Below, piece after piece: positions 36,240-50,300 of a stretch of 64,000 nucleotides of DNA. The stretch lies in assembly GCA_029891385.1 (NCBI GenBank), contig CM057228.1, forward strand, positions 25,758,809 through 25,822,808, in the 5' to 3' direction. Source of the DNA: Erythroxylum novogranatense. Its lineage: Eukaryota > Streptophyta > Magnoliopsida > Malpighiales > Erythroxylaceae. Each line of letters starts with the position of its first letter. Position 1 is the stretch's first letter. The notes under the pieces are model-generated. The model had not been told where the DNA came from, searched no databases, and worked only from the letters and a program-made list of their open reading frames with translations. Both the position numbers and the translations under genes were made by a program.

Positions 36240-36257
36240 CAAAACGACGTCGTTTTG
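36240..36257. repeat. Perfect 18-bp palindrome
   Basis: CAAAACGACGTCGTTTTG is identical to its complement. It sits at the boundary between the repeat cluster and a C/T-rich, GC-rich leader-like stretch (36,265-36,435). That stretch ends in a possible donor AAAG|GTAAGT at about 36,436, so this may be the promoter and first exon of a CACTA transcript. Confidence 0.6.
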
Positions 36258-39200
36258 AAAATGGAATAAACCCTCCTTCTTCCTCCTTTCTTTCTCTCCA
36301 GCGCGCAGACCTTTCTTTCTTCCTCCTCCGTTCTTCCTTCTCTCTTCTCCCTTCGACGGTTCTCCTCCAACTTTCGACTCTATCGCCGCCGCGTGTCGCC
36401 CAGTCGTCTCCTCCAACGCCGGCGGTCTTTGAAAGGTAAGTCCCTTCTCCTCCCTCCCCTCTTTGTCCGATAGATCTGGATGTAGATTTTGAACTTCAAC
36501 TATACATATAATGACTTAGCTTGAATTATGTTCTGTAACATAAAATCATCTTAATCACATCTCACTCAAGACTATACATGCTACTAATCCGAAAGCTACG
36601 TTTGGTCCAGAAATTAGTAACATAAAATACGGTGAAATTTGTATAAATGAATTTCTGAATATATGTTAATTAAATTATTAAATATATAATGATTCATAAA
36701 TTATGCCTTTCGGTTGAATTGTTTACTAAATTAATAATTTAGATTGACATGAAAAAATCTAATTTAGGTAATATTAACAAATTATCGTGTATTCCTTTTT
36801 GAAATTGAGGTGATTTATAATGTTCTTATTAAAATTTAAAATTTTATCTGTTAAATTAAATATTAAATATTGAGATGATTTACATTTTTGTCTATGTAGT
36901 ATTTACCTCCTACTTATTTAATTAAGATAGCTAATTAAGTCATTTGTATAAGGCATAAAAGCAAGAAAATGTTCAAATAGATACATGATAATGCTCTTGA
37001 TAGTCATAATAGCCAATTGAAACAAAGACCAAAATAAAGGAAAAAAAGAAAAGAAAAATACACTAACGTTGTTATGCCTGGCTATTTTTGTAATTGATGC
37101 ACATTGAGACTAGTCGTTTGTGTATATGGAACTTATTTTGGCAAGCAATTAATTTTTAATGTATGATGTTTATTATAGCTATCTATTTTTTATCTAGAGC
37201 TAATTTTTACATAGGATAATAAATAAATATATATATATACATCTATATATGTATGTATGTATGTATGTATTATTTAGATTTTGTTGAGTTTTCATCTTAT
37301 CATTAGAAGTGCCATTGATCAAGTTTAAATTTTAATGTTAAAGTTAAACATTTAGTTGAAGGAAAATTTAAATGGTTATGAGACTTTAGCTTGTGTAATG
37401 CTAATTTATGATTATAAAGTGTTTCTTAAGTATGCCGATTGATGAAATTATTAAAAATTGATTTCATTGTATATCGTATGAGATAAGGATGAAAGCATTT
37501 TCTTATTGATCTATCTTGAATTTATTTCGATAGTTCATCCATGTAATGGCTAGAGATTGGAAGTGTTTGTTTGTTTGTTTTGTTTTCAATGTGTAGAAAA
37601 TTTCTTTCTAGTCACTATCACTTATTCTATTTCAAGTTTGGTTGTTGATATTGCTAATATTTTGTCTTTTTTTGTTACAATTGCTAGTCTAGAATCTTGT
37701 CATAATAGTGAAATTTATTTAAAGTTTAAATAAATATAAATTAGTTAATTTAATTGTATGGTTAACATTTCACTACTATCAAACCCACTATAAGTCTTGT
37801 GAATGGTCTCTTTAGCAAGTTTCGCATGTTATCTACTATTCTTAAATAACAAAACATATAACTATATAAATCGAAATGAGGACAAAGAACATTTAAGCCC
37901 GTGCGAAATAAGATAATACAAATATAGTATATTTTCGTGCAGGAGAGATGGCTAATACATATGGCCCTTTGTCGCCATAACCTAGAACAACAAACATATG
38001 AAAGTAGACACTGTAAAAATATTGAGTATTCCATATATAAAGTAAAATTATATAATATCATCATATTGTACCAAAAAAAGAAATATTACACTAAAGGATG
38101 ATCATTTATTCCTATACAAGTTTGAGCAATCCTTGTAGACAACATAATAAATAGATACACTTCACAAATTGAAATATGTTTGACATACTGACAAAGATGC
38201 TCAAATTACAAAAACATTTAAGCATAACTCAAATAACTACTTAGTGTTGTTTAAGTCCATAAACTTGTAACAAATAGTAAGGTTGGTTAAAATCAAATAG
38301 AAGTATGGTGACCTAATTATTTGGTTGTAATTAAAGCAAACACCATATAACTTTACCATTCATAACATAATCATTAATTAGTTACATTTTATCCATTTTA
38401 TAATCGGAGAAAAGAATTAAAATTAAATTATAGTATATCTGAAGTGATAGAATAAGGCTATGAGATAGAATTAATACCCTTCACTTTCCTCTTCATTTCC
38501 ATCATAATTTGAGACAAGTAACATTTTAAATAACATACCATGATTCGCTAATTTTACTTAAGTTTCTTTTTCCATGATTACTTCAACTTGTAATGCAGCT
38601 TTAAGCTTGTTGTTTTCCTTTTGAACTTGTTTAATGATTGTCTTATATGTAGAGGTTGAAACATTTGTCTTATTGCGTAAAAACCTAAAAAAAGTATAAA
38701 AGATTATCATTTGCTACTAAATAATAACAAAAGATGAAAAATGTAGAAGTGAATACATATTACCATTTTATCAAGAACATCCATCGAAATTAAACAGTTT
38801 CACAAAGTTTTGTCTTTTATGGTAAATAAACTACAAAATGCATAACATTAAAGAATGATGGTGGAAAAACTCATTAAAACTTTCCAATACAGAAAATTGG
38901 AAAAAAATTCTTTTTTTACTCCAATTAAGATCGAGAGCGTAAGGTGAGAAACTCTATTAAATAAAAAACAAATAAAGTATGGTTTTCTTTAAATTGTTAG
39001 CCATAGGTATAACTCATTTTGGATACTCTTTAAGGTTTAAAGAGCAAGCAAACAAGGCTAAATTTAAAATAATTCAAGTCCTAATTTATTATTTTAACCT
39101 TATCTTAAACCTCAACTCATCCTTAGATAATATATAACATTTATAGTAGGATTTATAAATGCTAAATCCTATTATTAGAATTATTATCTTTGAGACAACT

Positions 39201-40450
39201 GTATTGTTATATGCCGCTAATATAGTTATTTTCCATTGTAAAAAAATATTTAAAATTATATTTAATCCTTTACCTTAGTATTTTGGTTATATATACTGAG
39301 AGAAATTCCAAAATAAATACACTTCATGATCATCTAATATGCATTATTCCCTTCTAAATATGAAATTAAGTTATGTTACTATTTATTGGGTTTATGTTAT
39401 CCTAATTCATAAAACAAATAAAAGTACTCTTTAAGGCTACTTTTGTTTCTCTATGCCATTTCAGAATTTTTTGTATGAAAATGAGTTTTACCAAGTAGAT
39501 ACTTTAAAGGTATCTGTTATTAGTATGTATGAAAGTTTTTCTTTAGTTTGTATGTATTATTATACTCATAGATCTGTAGGATGACCATTCATTACTATTT
39601 ATCCTCCTCTTTCATCTATATATAGTACAGATATTTCCATATGTCAAACCTGATTCAATGAATATTGTTTACCATAGAGTTTTGTATGTTGAAAAATGAC
39701 TTAAAAACTCTTACAAGATCTTATCAATTTCTAGGCATGTTAAGCATCACACAAATAATGAATGTAAGAAGAATTAAGGAAACAAAATTATATGCCAACT
39801 AAAGAATATAAATCGTCCAACCAAAACCTTGCTTCTTTCCCCTTTCTTATCAAATACTTTATTTCGTAGACAATATTGTCTTTGAGCTTCAATAGGTGTT
39901 TAGTGAATGAAGAAACGTTAAGCGTAGGCTATATAGAGAAGCTTCCACTTTTAAAGTATTCCTCTTCCATCTACTTAACCTATAGACTCTCTTTATCATT
40001 AATTAAATGTCAAATTATCATAGTTGTAAGTACTTTACTTGATAACATCATCTTTCACTTATTAAAATATATTACTCTAGGTGTCATATAAAGGCATCAT
40101 TGCTATGATTTTCCCCAATAATACGTAAACTCATCAAGCATCAAGATAATGTAGTACTACCACCATCTCCATGTACCATTTGTTAACATTTATTAGGTTT
40201 GATTCTTTAAGCTTATAAATTCACCTTTTTGCACCAAGACATTGCGAATCACTTTACAAAAAGTATCAATTTTCACTTTAAATTGAAGATTGAAATTTGC
40301 CAATCTTGGAAATATTGACCGAAATAGCGTTACCGTCGTCGAAAGTGGTTGTGCATTGAATTGAACCTTAAACCTTGCTTAATCCTATCTTAAGCAATAT
40401 TCATTTTGCTTTCCAATTGAGCAATGAATGACACTATTAATGTTGGTTTT

Positions 40451-41870
40451 CATTGCAGCTTGATCATCTTCATCTGCGAGAGCGCATACTTGTGACACTT
40501 CTCTGCATTTCGATTGAGGTCATTGCTTAACCACTTTTCTTTTGTTGTTATCTGCTCTTGATTCATGTGGGTGTGCATGAACTTCCCATAGCATGTCCCT
40601 TAATCGTGTATGTGATGAGTTGCATGATGTGAAAGTTCACAACATACATGTAGTATGAAGAGGTAATTTGCGTTGTGATTACTGGTTGAGATAGAATTGT
40701 TTGTTAATTGCAGGGGGGCCCTTATATGATAAGGGGGATGTCCAAATTATAGGAGAAGTGCTGTCAAAATTTCAATAGGATCATCGTAGTACACGATGGT
40801 TAAATGGTTAAATGAGAACACGAGCTCATTAGTTTTAACTTCTGATCTTATTTTGGAAGTGACTTACAATTATGAAAATCATTTAGGATATTAGTTGATG
40901 GTTTAAGTTTGTGAGGATGATAAATGTAGTGCATTGAGTATGACATGTTCCTGAAATTTTATTTGATGTCTTCTAGTTAACATTCACCGTAACTTAAAAA
41001 GGTGTAATAATCTAATTTTTATTAACTTACCTTATTAAGTAGTTTTGAAGGCTTTAAATTGTGTAAGTTAGTTTATGGTCCTTCATATGTAATTTGTATA
41101 TAATTAACATTTACAACTTGAGTCAGACATTTAATACTGAAATGAGTTCCATTGCATATAAATCCTTGAATCTTTTATGAAAGTTTGTAACCTTTTTTGG
41201 ATTGTCCATTGCATATAAACTAGATGCATTGAGTATAATATATCATGCCTTGCGTAATAGTTAATTTAAAATAACGGTTTGAAGAAATTTAATGTTGGAT
41301 TGCATTGCAGATCTATCATCTTCATTGCCCCTGACATTGTGCATTGGTCGTGTCATACTGCAGGAACATTTATCCGTATTTGAATTACGGTTAGTGCCTA
41401 TGTTGTAGTTAGTAATTTTATCGCTTGATTAATGATCTGGCAATTAATGATTTGGCAAATGCTGTTCCCATTGCATGTCCCTGAACCGTTTATTAATGAC
41501 CTGCAAATGCGTAAAACTTGAAAACGCACATGTTGGACGGATAGTGAATTTGAGGTGTGATTACTGGTTGAGATAGAAGTGTGTTTCTTTTTCAGGGGAC
41601 CCTTATTTTTTTAAAGGGGTGTCCGAATTATAGGGAAAATGCTACCGAAATTGCAATAGGATCCTCGTCCTATTGCAAGAGCTTAAATTAGAACATGAGC
41701 GTGTTAGTGTAATTATGTGAGGATGATAAATGTTTAGCATTAAGTATGCTATGTCATGCCTTGCGTAAAATATGTCCAATCAAGGTTTGACAGATTGTAT
41801 TGTAGGGTTTCATTGCAGCGCTATCATCTTCATCGCCCGTGTCTTTCTACATTGCCCGTTCTATCATCTT
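40451..41870 (+). repeat. Diverged internal repeats upstream of the CACTA transposase
   Basis: CATTGCAG followed by a TATCATCTTCAT-like word occurs at 40,451, 41,303 and 41,811. GATTACTGGTTGAGATAGAA occurs at 40,677 and 41,560 (883 bp apart), each followed by a pyrimidine/CAGGGG stretch and CCCTTAT. The copies are strongly diverged and non-coding. The CATTGCAG ends look like splice acceptors, so this may be a duplicated leader exon/intron unit. Confidence 0.6.
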
Positions 41871-42178
41871 TCAGGAACATTTCTTCGCATTTCAATTTCG
41901 ATAAGTGGTTATGATTTCGTTACAAAATTTATTGCCTGATTCATATTGAATATCCATTGAACATCACATTGTGGTCAACCACAATGTGATTACATATATA
42001 TCTACGATCATATATGTTGTGTTCAGAGTATAAATATTTCCGTAGCTTAGCTCCGACATGAAACTTAGCTAGGCGCCCATGTTATAACACATGTCTGTTA
42101 TGACTTGGTTTGTAGATATGTGCCTAACTTAGATGCATAACTTTAGATTTGATCTTGTAGAATAACAACTCTCCAGTT

Positions 42179-45100
42179 ATGAGTTCCAACGATAGATCTT
42201 GGATGTATAGACGTTTAACCGGCGATGGATTCATTAATCCTGAATTTGTTGCGGGAGTTGATGCGTTCATTCATTATGCTTGTTCGCAACGTGCATATAT
42301 GGATGGGCCAAAGATCAGATGTCCATGTAAAAAGTGCAAGCAAAAATGTTTCCTATTGGTTGATGAAGTTCAGTTGCATTTGTTGAGAAAAGGGTTTGTT
42401 CCGAACTATTTTCAGTGGACCCGACATGGGGAACCCTTGGTTGCTAGCACTTCAAGGAGAATTGAAGAACCTACGACTATGAACTTAAATGAGGAAGACG
42501 TTGAGGATGGATATGGAAGAAATTTTGGTGATGGGCCGGAAAACTCTTACAGGCAAATGGTGCACGATGGACTCGGTCATACATTTGAGACAAATAGGGA
42601 CAATGTTGACGAAGAACCTAGCCAACAGGCAAAACAATTCTTCGACTTATTACAGTTAGCAGATCGAGAATTGTGGCCAAATTATGAGACAATGACTCAG
42701 TTGTCATCAATCGCTCGCATATTGAACATAAAGAGTGAAGGTCATATTTCGGATCGCAGTTTTGATAAAATTCTTGAGTGGTACAACGAATCATTGCCAG
42801 CTGAACATACAATGGTTGATAGTTTTTACAACATGAAGAAACTTATTCGTGGTCTTAGGTTGCCCGTGGAAAAAATTGACTGTTGTCGATTGGGATGTAT
42901 GCTGTATTGGGGAGGCGATATTAACTTAAAACAATGCAAATTTTGTGATCAACCTAGGTTTAAGGCCAGAACACGTTCTACGAAACATAAATTAGTTCCT
43001 TGGAAGCGAATGTATTATTTTCCTCTCACTCCTAGATTGCAAAGGCTTTATGCTTCTGGTGTGATTGCGTCTCACATGAGATGGCATGCTGAACACAAAC
43101 AGGAAGATGGAGTAATGACTCATCTATCAGATAGGTTGGCATGGAAACATTTTAATGACACGCATGTGGAATTTGCGGTTGACAGTGGAAATGTTCGGTT
43201 GGGTTTGTCAACAGATGGATTTCAACCATTTGGTCAATCTGGACAACAATATTCTTCGTGGCCAATTATCATAACTTCTTATAATTTGCCTCCTTGGATG
43301 TGTATGAAAACGACATATATGTTCTTGACCGTGACTGTCCCAGGTCCAAAAAATTCGAAGCAAAAAGTAGATGTATTCTTACAACCATTGATAGCTAAAT
43401 TGCAACACCTTTGGGAATATGGTGTTCAAACTTATGTTGTATCTAAGAAACAAAATTTTGTGTTGAGAGCAGCTTTGATGTGGACAATTAGTGACTTCCC
43501 AGCATTTGCCATGTTATCTGGATGGTCAACTATTGGGACGTTGGCTTGTCCTTATTGTCGCAATGATTCTGATGCGTTTTATCTGCCTAATGGAGGGAAA
43601 ATATGTTGGTTTGACAATCACAGGAAATTTCTACCTGCAGATCATCCGTTTAGGCGCAATAAATATAAGTTTAGAAAAAATCGGACGGTTCACAGCCCGC
43701 CGCCTCCGATAACATCCGGTGAAGAGGTCTTGCAAAAAATTGAAGAATTAGGGTTGCTGAAAATGACAGAATTAGAGGCCGATGATGTTAATTCAACCAT
43801 TAGTCAGAACTTTGGTTGGCGGAAACGAAGTATTTTTTGGGAATTGCCATATTGGAAAAAAAATTTGATTCGTCATAATCTAGATGTGATGCACATAGAG
43901 AAAAATATCTTTGACAACTTGTTCAATACCATAATGAACATTGAGGGGAGGACAAAAGACAATGCAAAATCACGAGCTAATTTGCAACTTTTTTGCAAAA
44001 GAAATGAGTTACATAAAGATCTTCGCACAGGTAAATACCCAAAAGCATGATACACTTTGGACAGGAGACAGAAGGAGGTTATATGTGAATGGTTGAAAAG
44101 TGTCAAGTTTCCTGATGGATATGTTTCAAACTTGGCTAGGTGTGTGGATCTAAGAAAGTACAAATTATTTGAGATGAAAAGTCACGATTCTCATGTATTT
44201 ATGCAAAGGCTTATCCCAATTGCATTCCGAGAGTTGTTACCTTCTAAGGTATGGGAAGCTATAACAGAGTTAAGTTTGTTTTTTAAAATCTTAACCTCCG
44301 TTGAAATCAACATTGGTGAGATGGAAAAACTAGAACATGAAATTCCTGTAATTTTGTGTAAATTAGAAGGCATTTTTCCTCCTAGCTTCTTTGACTGTAT
44401 GGAGCATCTACCTGTGCATTTAGCGCACGAGGCAAAACTTGCCGGTCCAGTTCAATATCGATGGATGTATCCATTTGAGCGGTAAGTAGACAAATATTAC
44501 TTACCGTGTTCCAGTTACAAGCTTTGTGAAATGTGTTCCAATAAGTAATTTGGTTCCTGTAGGTATTTGCATCACTTAAAAAAAATGTTAAAAATAAAGC
44601 TAGAGTTGAAGGTTCCATATGTAATGCATATTTAGTGGAGGAAGCGAGTACGTTTTGTGGGTATTATTTTGAGCCGCATGTGAACACAAAAGAAAGAAAC
44701 GTTCCTCGTAATGACGATGGTAGACGAACAATTCATGCGGATGGAAACTTGTCCATCTTTTCATATTCTGGACGAACATCTAGGCGTGCGACAAGAAGAA
44801 TGTTAACTGAGGAAGAGATCGAGGCTGCACATGGTTATATTGTATTGAACTGTGAAGAGCTTTTGCCTTTCGTGCAGTAAGTTGCACATGAATATTTCAG
44901 TATTTACGTTTCTATCATCTTCATCCCTTAAAATAGTCATTCTGTATTTATATTGTACGAAACATTATTACGGGAGATAATGTCGGGTATGACCGAAGAT
45001 GATTTAAATAAAGAAGTTGGGAAACACTTCCCTCGATGGTTTGAGAGATATGTAAGTTGTCACTTACAATGCATCTTCATTATAATTTGAAGTTATATTT

Positions 45101-47469
45101 TACTTTTTTCATGCAACTAAATGCTTTCCGATGCCAAATTTTTTTTTAAGGCTTTAGACAATCCAATCGAGAACAAGATGATTGCTGATATTGCAAAGGA
45201 CCTCATTTAATCGTTAAATCGCCGGTGTATTTTATTAATGGGTACAAATATCATATAGAATGTCATGGACATAACATGTCAACAATAAGCGATGGGGTTG
45301 CAATACTGGGAGAAACGATGGATTACTATGGAAAATTATAGAAATTTGGAAGTTGAATACCTGCTTGACCGCCGATCAGCGATGTGTGATATTTAAATGT
45401 GAATGGTATGACCCGACACCAAATGTTGGAGTAAAGGTGCATACACAATACAATTTAGTTGAAATCAATACCCGAAGAAGATTGCGTCAATTTGAACCTT
45501 TCGTCTTGGCTGTGCAAGCTAAGCAAGTTTGTTACATCCCTTTTTCGAGCTTACGACGAGATAAGGCAGATTGGTTAGCGGTTTGCAAAGTTAAACCTAG
45601 AGGTGTTTACCAGTCACATAGAAGAGGAGAGCATTGTAGCACCCCCTTACCGTAGAGTATCCACCGGAACACCTGTAGGTCATCCCGGTACATATCCTAC
45701 GATAAGAGAGAACTACCGACAAACAACTCTAAACTCCACATGGCATCACAATAATAAAACATTAAGAAGAAATTGGAAACTTTTTAAAAACCAAACTGTG
45801 CTCCATTTCATTTCACCAAACTCATTCATTCTCTTACCATAAGTTTCATCAGTCTATACAATCTTCCAACACTTTACACAAAGTATTATACAATAAGACA
45901 AAAGAAACAGTCTAACTAGAAGTCTCCAAAAGAAATGCCAAGCTGACCGACCTCTGAGCCATAGCCTCCCTCGCTAATCCACAGTACACGGCTCTACAGT
46001 CCTGAGGGAGCTATCTGTCTACACTTAAGCCTGAAAAATAGTTTGCAATTTTGGATGAGTTTGCGAACTCAATGAGAAATCATCATCGATGGTTCTCCCA
46101 ATTCATGCATCACATAAGCATGACACAGTATGCATCCAGTAATCATACAATTACAATGCTAATACAATCACAGTAATAGGCATACAACACAGTCACGGTA
46201 AACAGAACACAATTACAGTCATATTACAGTATACATACAGCCAGGTACCATGTGAAATATTCAGTCCAGTATGCAATGCACATGTGACTCTTTTCCGATT
46301 TATTACGAGATTGTGACCGAAAGTGCTTTAGAAGTGTTCGAGAGTCGATGAAGCGCGTCTCAGGAGAATTATCTCCCTTGAGCTCTAGGCTCGCGATGTC
46401 GATGTCGATGGCGACTCGGTTCACATTTATTCTTTATCAGTTTATGCATCTGTGCATGAGTGCACATGTTCAATTGAACAGTTACATAACAGTCTAGAAT
46501 TCCCAATGAGTAGTAATTTACAGTCAATATCAAGTAATCCAAGTAATTCCCGTAGGGCAAATAAGTCACAGTAAACATGTAGATTGAGGTAACCACCTAG
46601 GTTACTCACCTATTACTTCCGAGCTAATGCCAGAAAGTCTCTGCTACGTCGGTCGATCGACGCTCCAGTTGTGTCTCTATAAGAATCAGAGAATAAAATG
46701 ATCACTAACTGTTCAATCCGAACTAGTAACGATGCACATGTAAGTGTAAAATGCATGTTCATGATATTCCCGGCCCTAATCTCATTTTTCTCATTAAAAA
46801 AATCCGTTTAAAAATTTGAAATCCAATGGCGCTGACGGCACTTAATTTGATCCTGTATAGGTCCCCAATTAAATAAAACAGTGAGTAAAGGCTCCGTTAC
46901 CCAGGCCCACGTCAATTTTCCGTCCACAAATTCCCAATTTCTCAAAAAATGAAATTAAATAATCAATGAATCCGATGCCTCAAGAATCAGGTCAATCGGA
47001 CGTCGGACGGAAAAGTTATTTACGAAAGAAACCAAAATTCAAATAAAACAATTAATATATCTATATCTATAAGCCCTTATTTCCTCCTGGTTTTTTTTTT
47101 CCTATTTTCTAACCGAATTTCAATCCTCTATAACTTTTTGTAAACAATTCTATTATGCATGAACCGTCCTAAATCATTCCAATCCATCTCATCCTATGCC
47201 AAATTTACTATTTTACCCTTCCTGTCGGGGTGGGATGTTACAAGCATAGTCTTGAAAGTGAGGCGTTTCAGGAAGATGTGACATTTGTCAATGCATCTGT
47301 TACGTTTGACGATAATGAACCTTTGAACGATCCATCAAACGAATTTACCGATATTTCATCCGGAGAGGATGACGAGGGTATGCGATCCGACGAGGAGCCG
47401 GAATTTAATTCTTATTCTTCTGAAGAAGAAGATGATTGTAATTTACCTTTAAGTGTTGATAGCGATTGA
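42179..47469 (+). pseudogene. CACTA transposase (Transposase_21/TNPD-like), interrupted
   Basis: The ATG at 42,179 opens a 623-codon frame. It has a Transpos_assoc domain at residues about 4-80 (WMYRRL; CPCKKCKQK) and the Transposase_21 core at about 330-560 (LSTDGFQPFG; PWMCMKTTYMFLTVTVPGP; CPYCRND). A TGA at 44,048-44,050, where Ser is expected, is the first break; the same frame resumes to a donor at 44,482. Later exons lie at 44,563-44,876 and about 44,934-45,050, covering DUF4218 (VEEASTFCGYYFEP). A DUF4216 part at 45,350-45,634 follows after stops and a shift near 45,200-45,350. A solo LTR (45,635-47,242) then interrupts it. Leaving out the LTR and one TSD copy, the same frame continues at 47,248 into an acidic Asp/Glu/Ser tail that ends at 47,469. 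It would not be functional as it stands. Confidence 0.93.
45635..47242 (-). mobile_element. 1.6-kb solo LTR inside the CACTA transposase gene
   Basis: Starts TGTAGCACCCCCTTACCG and ends GGGTGGGATGTTACA. It is flanked by the 5-bp duplication AGCAT (45,630-45,634 and 47,243-47,247). Read on the minus strand it begins TGTAACATCCCACCCCG, the usual start of gypsy/chromovirus LTRs in plants, so the orientation is taken as minus. No internal region or second LTR remains. Confidence 0.92.
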
Positions 47470-47918
47470 CTTGTGTTTGTTATTGCATATTTGAACTGAA
47501 ATAGCAACCTTTTTTCATTAAATTATATTATGTTTGGGCTTTCACTGCATTTCTTTGGAAAGGAATGTCGACATGGCGATTGGTTCCGGACGGCAACAAT
47601 TCTTTCCGTTGAAAGGAATGTGGCAAAATTGTCCCATCCCATGGAAGCAAAACTACTTCAAATCTCGCTCCATCTTATAGTACCAATCATTTGCCATCAA
47701 TGACCGATCTGTTACTTGAAGGTTTTTAGTATGATCTGAGTGTCGACTATTTTCATGTTTTGAACCTCTAATAACATTTATTAAAGTTATCAAATATATT
47801 CTCATTTTATTGTCAATCTTACATGTTTAAGCTTCCTATAAACTCAAAGAGGACATGTATGCCGAAACAGGTGACTGCAATGTCACGCCAGCTTATAACG
47901 CAATAGGAAGATCGGGTA

Positions 47919-48281
47919 TTGTCAACTCCTCTACTATACCGCAAACCTCACCGTTTTCATTACTTAAATGGTTTGTTCATATCACGATTTCATCATTTCT
48001 TCACTGATTACGTTTTAGGTAGATTTGTTCCTGTTACTAGTTCATCCGGAGAAGAAGTCTTCCATTCTAAAACTGGGCACTTATTTACTGTTTCCTCAAA
48101 AAATATAGACATATCTGCAATGTTATTGCAAGAGTGTGATCAACAACGCACAGCAGGTGGACGAAGTTTCACTGTTTCCATTGGTGCGCTTGAACGTGCG
48201 AGAACCCTTCTCGGGAACCCAGGCATTGGGGACTCTTTCACCTTTACCGACACCCATGTTATATGGAATCAAAAAAATTAA
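47919..48281 (+). pseudogene. Unrecognised open frame in the CACTA element
   Basis: The frame from about 48,017 (after an acceptor-like TTTTAG) reads GRFVPVTSSSGEEVFHSKTG, and later GALERARTLLGNPG and SFTFTDTHVIW, then stops at 48,281. The composition is protein-like, but I do not recognise the family. It could be an exon of the second CACTA gene or a captured host fragment. Upstream part 47,919-48,016 is probably intron. Confidence 0.4.
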
Positions 48282-48533
48282 ATCGATCAATGTACTTTTG
48301 TACTACCAGACATAATTACACTTTGCTTTCACGTTGATTTATTGTTGTATCTGTAAGACAAGGTTAAATAGTGCATATTTGATATTCGTGTTAACGTTCA
48401 TTTATGGTTGATAACAATTTGTTAACCTTCATTTATTGCCATAGTTTCTTCTGTATGTGTTGTGTTTGATATTGATTTCAAATTATTAGTTGTACATGTA
48501 GAGAATTGTGCGAAATTGAATTTTAGGAGAAGA

Positions 48534-50300
48534 ATGGGACCGAAGAGACAACGTGACATCATGCGACCCAGGTTTCGAGCCATGTTCGGGGGAACTTACA
48601 GTGAAGGTGGTTTGTCACAATCAGCCGCACCTACTGACTCACCTTCTCCACCTCTCGTGCCGGGTGTTGCAGTTGAGGCATCACCAACTGCTTCTCAGCC
48701 TACACCATCCCCTTCCCCAACGCATATATCGTCCAACACCTGCGAACCGGAAGTAGGAGGCGTCCGTCGACTGGTCTTTGAGGACTGATGGAAGAAAGTT
48801 TGTTTATTGTCAATGACCGAGAAGTGAACTCAAAGCACTTCACAATTTGCTTATTATCAATATGGACTTTTACCAATATATACATAGGATAACATCACTT
48901 TACATGTTAGGTTGGTTAAAATCGGACCAATTTCAAGAAATATGACTTCCTCGTTCAAGCAAAGAATTGAACCAGAGGGTTATGTGAAAAAATTTAGGTG
49001 ACACCACAAAGTAATTATACTTTCAAGAGTTTGAGGTAAAAATCATAGTTATTTTCTTGTTACATTGCTTTATATTCATAATGTTCATACAACATTTTAA
49101 CTTTTGTTATTCTTACTCATCTTATTTCGAAAGAATTTTTTGGAATTCTCGTTTGACGCCATCATGTATAAACAATGGGAAAAGAAAGCTCGCATCGTTA
49201 TCGCGACTTAATTAATCAAATCATAAGGTTGGTACGCTGCGTTATATTTCGGATGAAATTTGAGTCATTTGATTGAATATTGGACATCACTGGCGATGTC
49301 CATATATAGCGTAATTAAACCAACAGACGTGGAGGCGGGGCCCGAGTCTTGCAAGTGCATCTGGGAGGATCAATTACCCTGATGAGCATGCACATGACTA
49401 GTAAGTATCTAATTTTTCATGTCAATTTTCCATATATCTTGCTTTGCTCTATTGAATGTGATTATGATATAAATGTCAGTGCCATATGGTTGTGTGAAGT
49501 TATTTTCATTGTTGAGCAGGGGCAAATATCATATATCTGAGAGGAAACTCTGGCGAAATTTTTAAATACTAGTTAACATCGACAATTTAAGTTATCGTCT
49601 AGGAAAAGGAATTGGGCACGAAGCCTACACTATCACGGTATTGTGCACACCCACGTGAAGAAACATGATGGTGTCACCTTCATCAACAATGGATGTAGAA
49701 GTGAATGTCGGTGAAATTAACATATTTTAATAATTTCTTAACAATTATACCTTATTTACTAATGTAAAGATTGTTTCCTAATAGGATCAAATACAAGAAA
49801 ATATCCAATGACAATCTCGGGAGGAACAACACTGTGGGCGAGACTCGGACATATCTTGATGTATGTGGGTGGTTGGGACCGTTGTGAAAGAATATTCCCT
49901 TTCTAAATGCAGTGACATCGCTTCGGCCATCTCAATCTCATGATGTATCGAGACTCGAGCCACGATGGACTCATTAAGGAACAGATAGCTAATCAAAACG
50001 AAGCATTTGGTTACTCAACATCACCCAGATATAGAGGACATAGCTAAGGTGAGGAGGAGATTAGTCTGCAGATGATGAAAAAAGCGAGAGCGGAGTGCAA
50101 TGAAGTTTCAAAGATCAAAGAGTCATTTGGGCGAGATGGAGCAAGCAAGACTAAGATGAGAGAGGAGATGGAGCGGTGACTAAGATGAGAGCAGAGATGG
50201 AGCAGATGGCCAAGGACAAATAGCATGCGGAGGAGATAGCTAAGCTTAGGCAGGAGATGGAAATGTTAAAGAGGGGGGGAAATAGTTCAGAGCAACCATG
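48534..50300 (+). pseudogene. Second CACTA gene, Transposase_24 (PTTA/TNPA-like) remnant
   Basis: After an acceptor-like TTTTAG, an ATG at 48,534 begins MGPKRQRDIMRPRFRAMFGG, then a Pro/Ser-rich stretch and VRRLVFED before TGA at 48,786. Further blocks follow in broken frames: MYKQWEKKARIVIAT near 49,165; an NRRGGGARVLQVHLGGSIT-like block near 49,322; HTHVKKHDGVTFINN near 49,640; and a Lys/Glu-rich, coiled-coil C-terminus (AEEIAKLRQEMEMLKRGG) ending near 50,300. This order is that of plant Ptta/En/Spm Transposase_24 proteins, the DNA-binding partner of the CACTA transposase. Stops and shifts make it inactive. Confidence 0.65.

Noticed and set aside
36131..36416. Minus-strand Arg/Glu-rich frames
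   Set aside because: They are translations of a C/T-rich stretch read backwards; low complexity, no domain.
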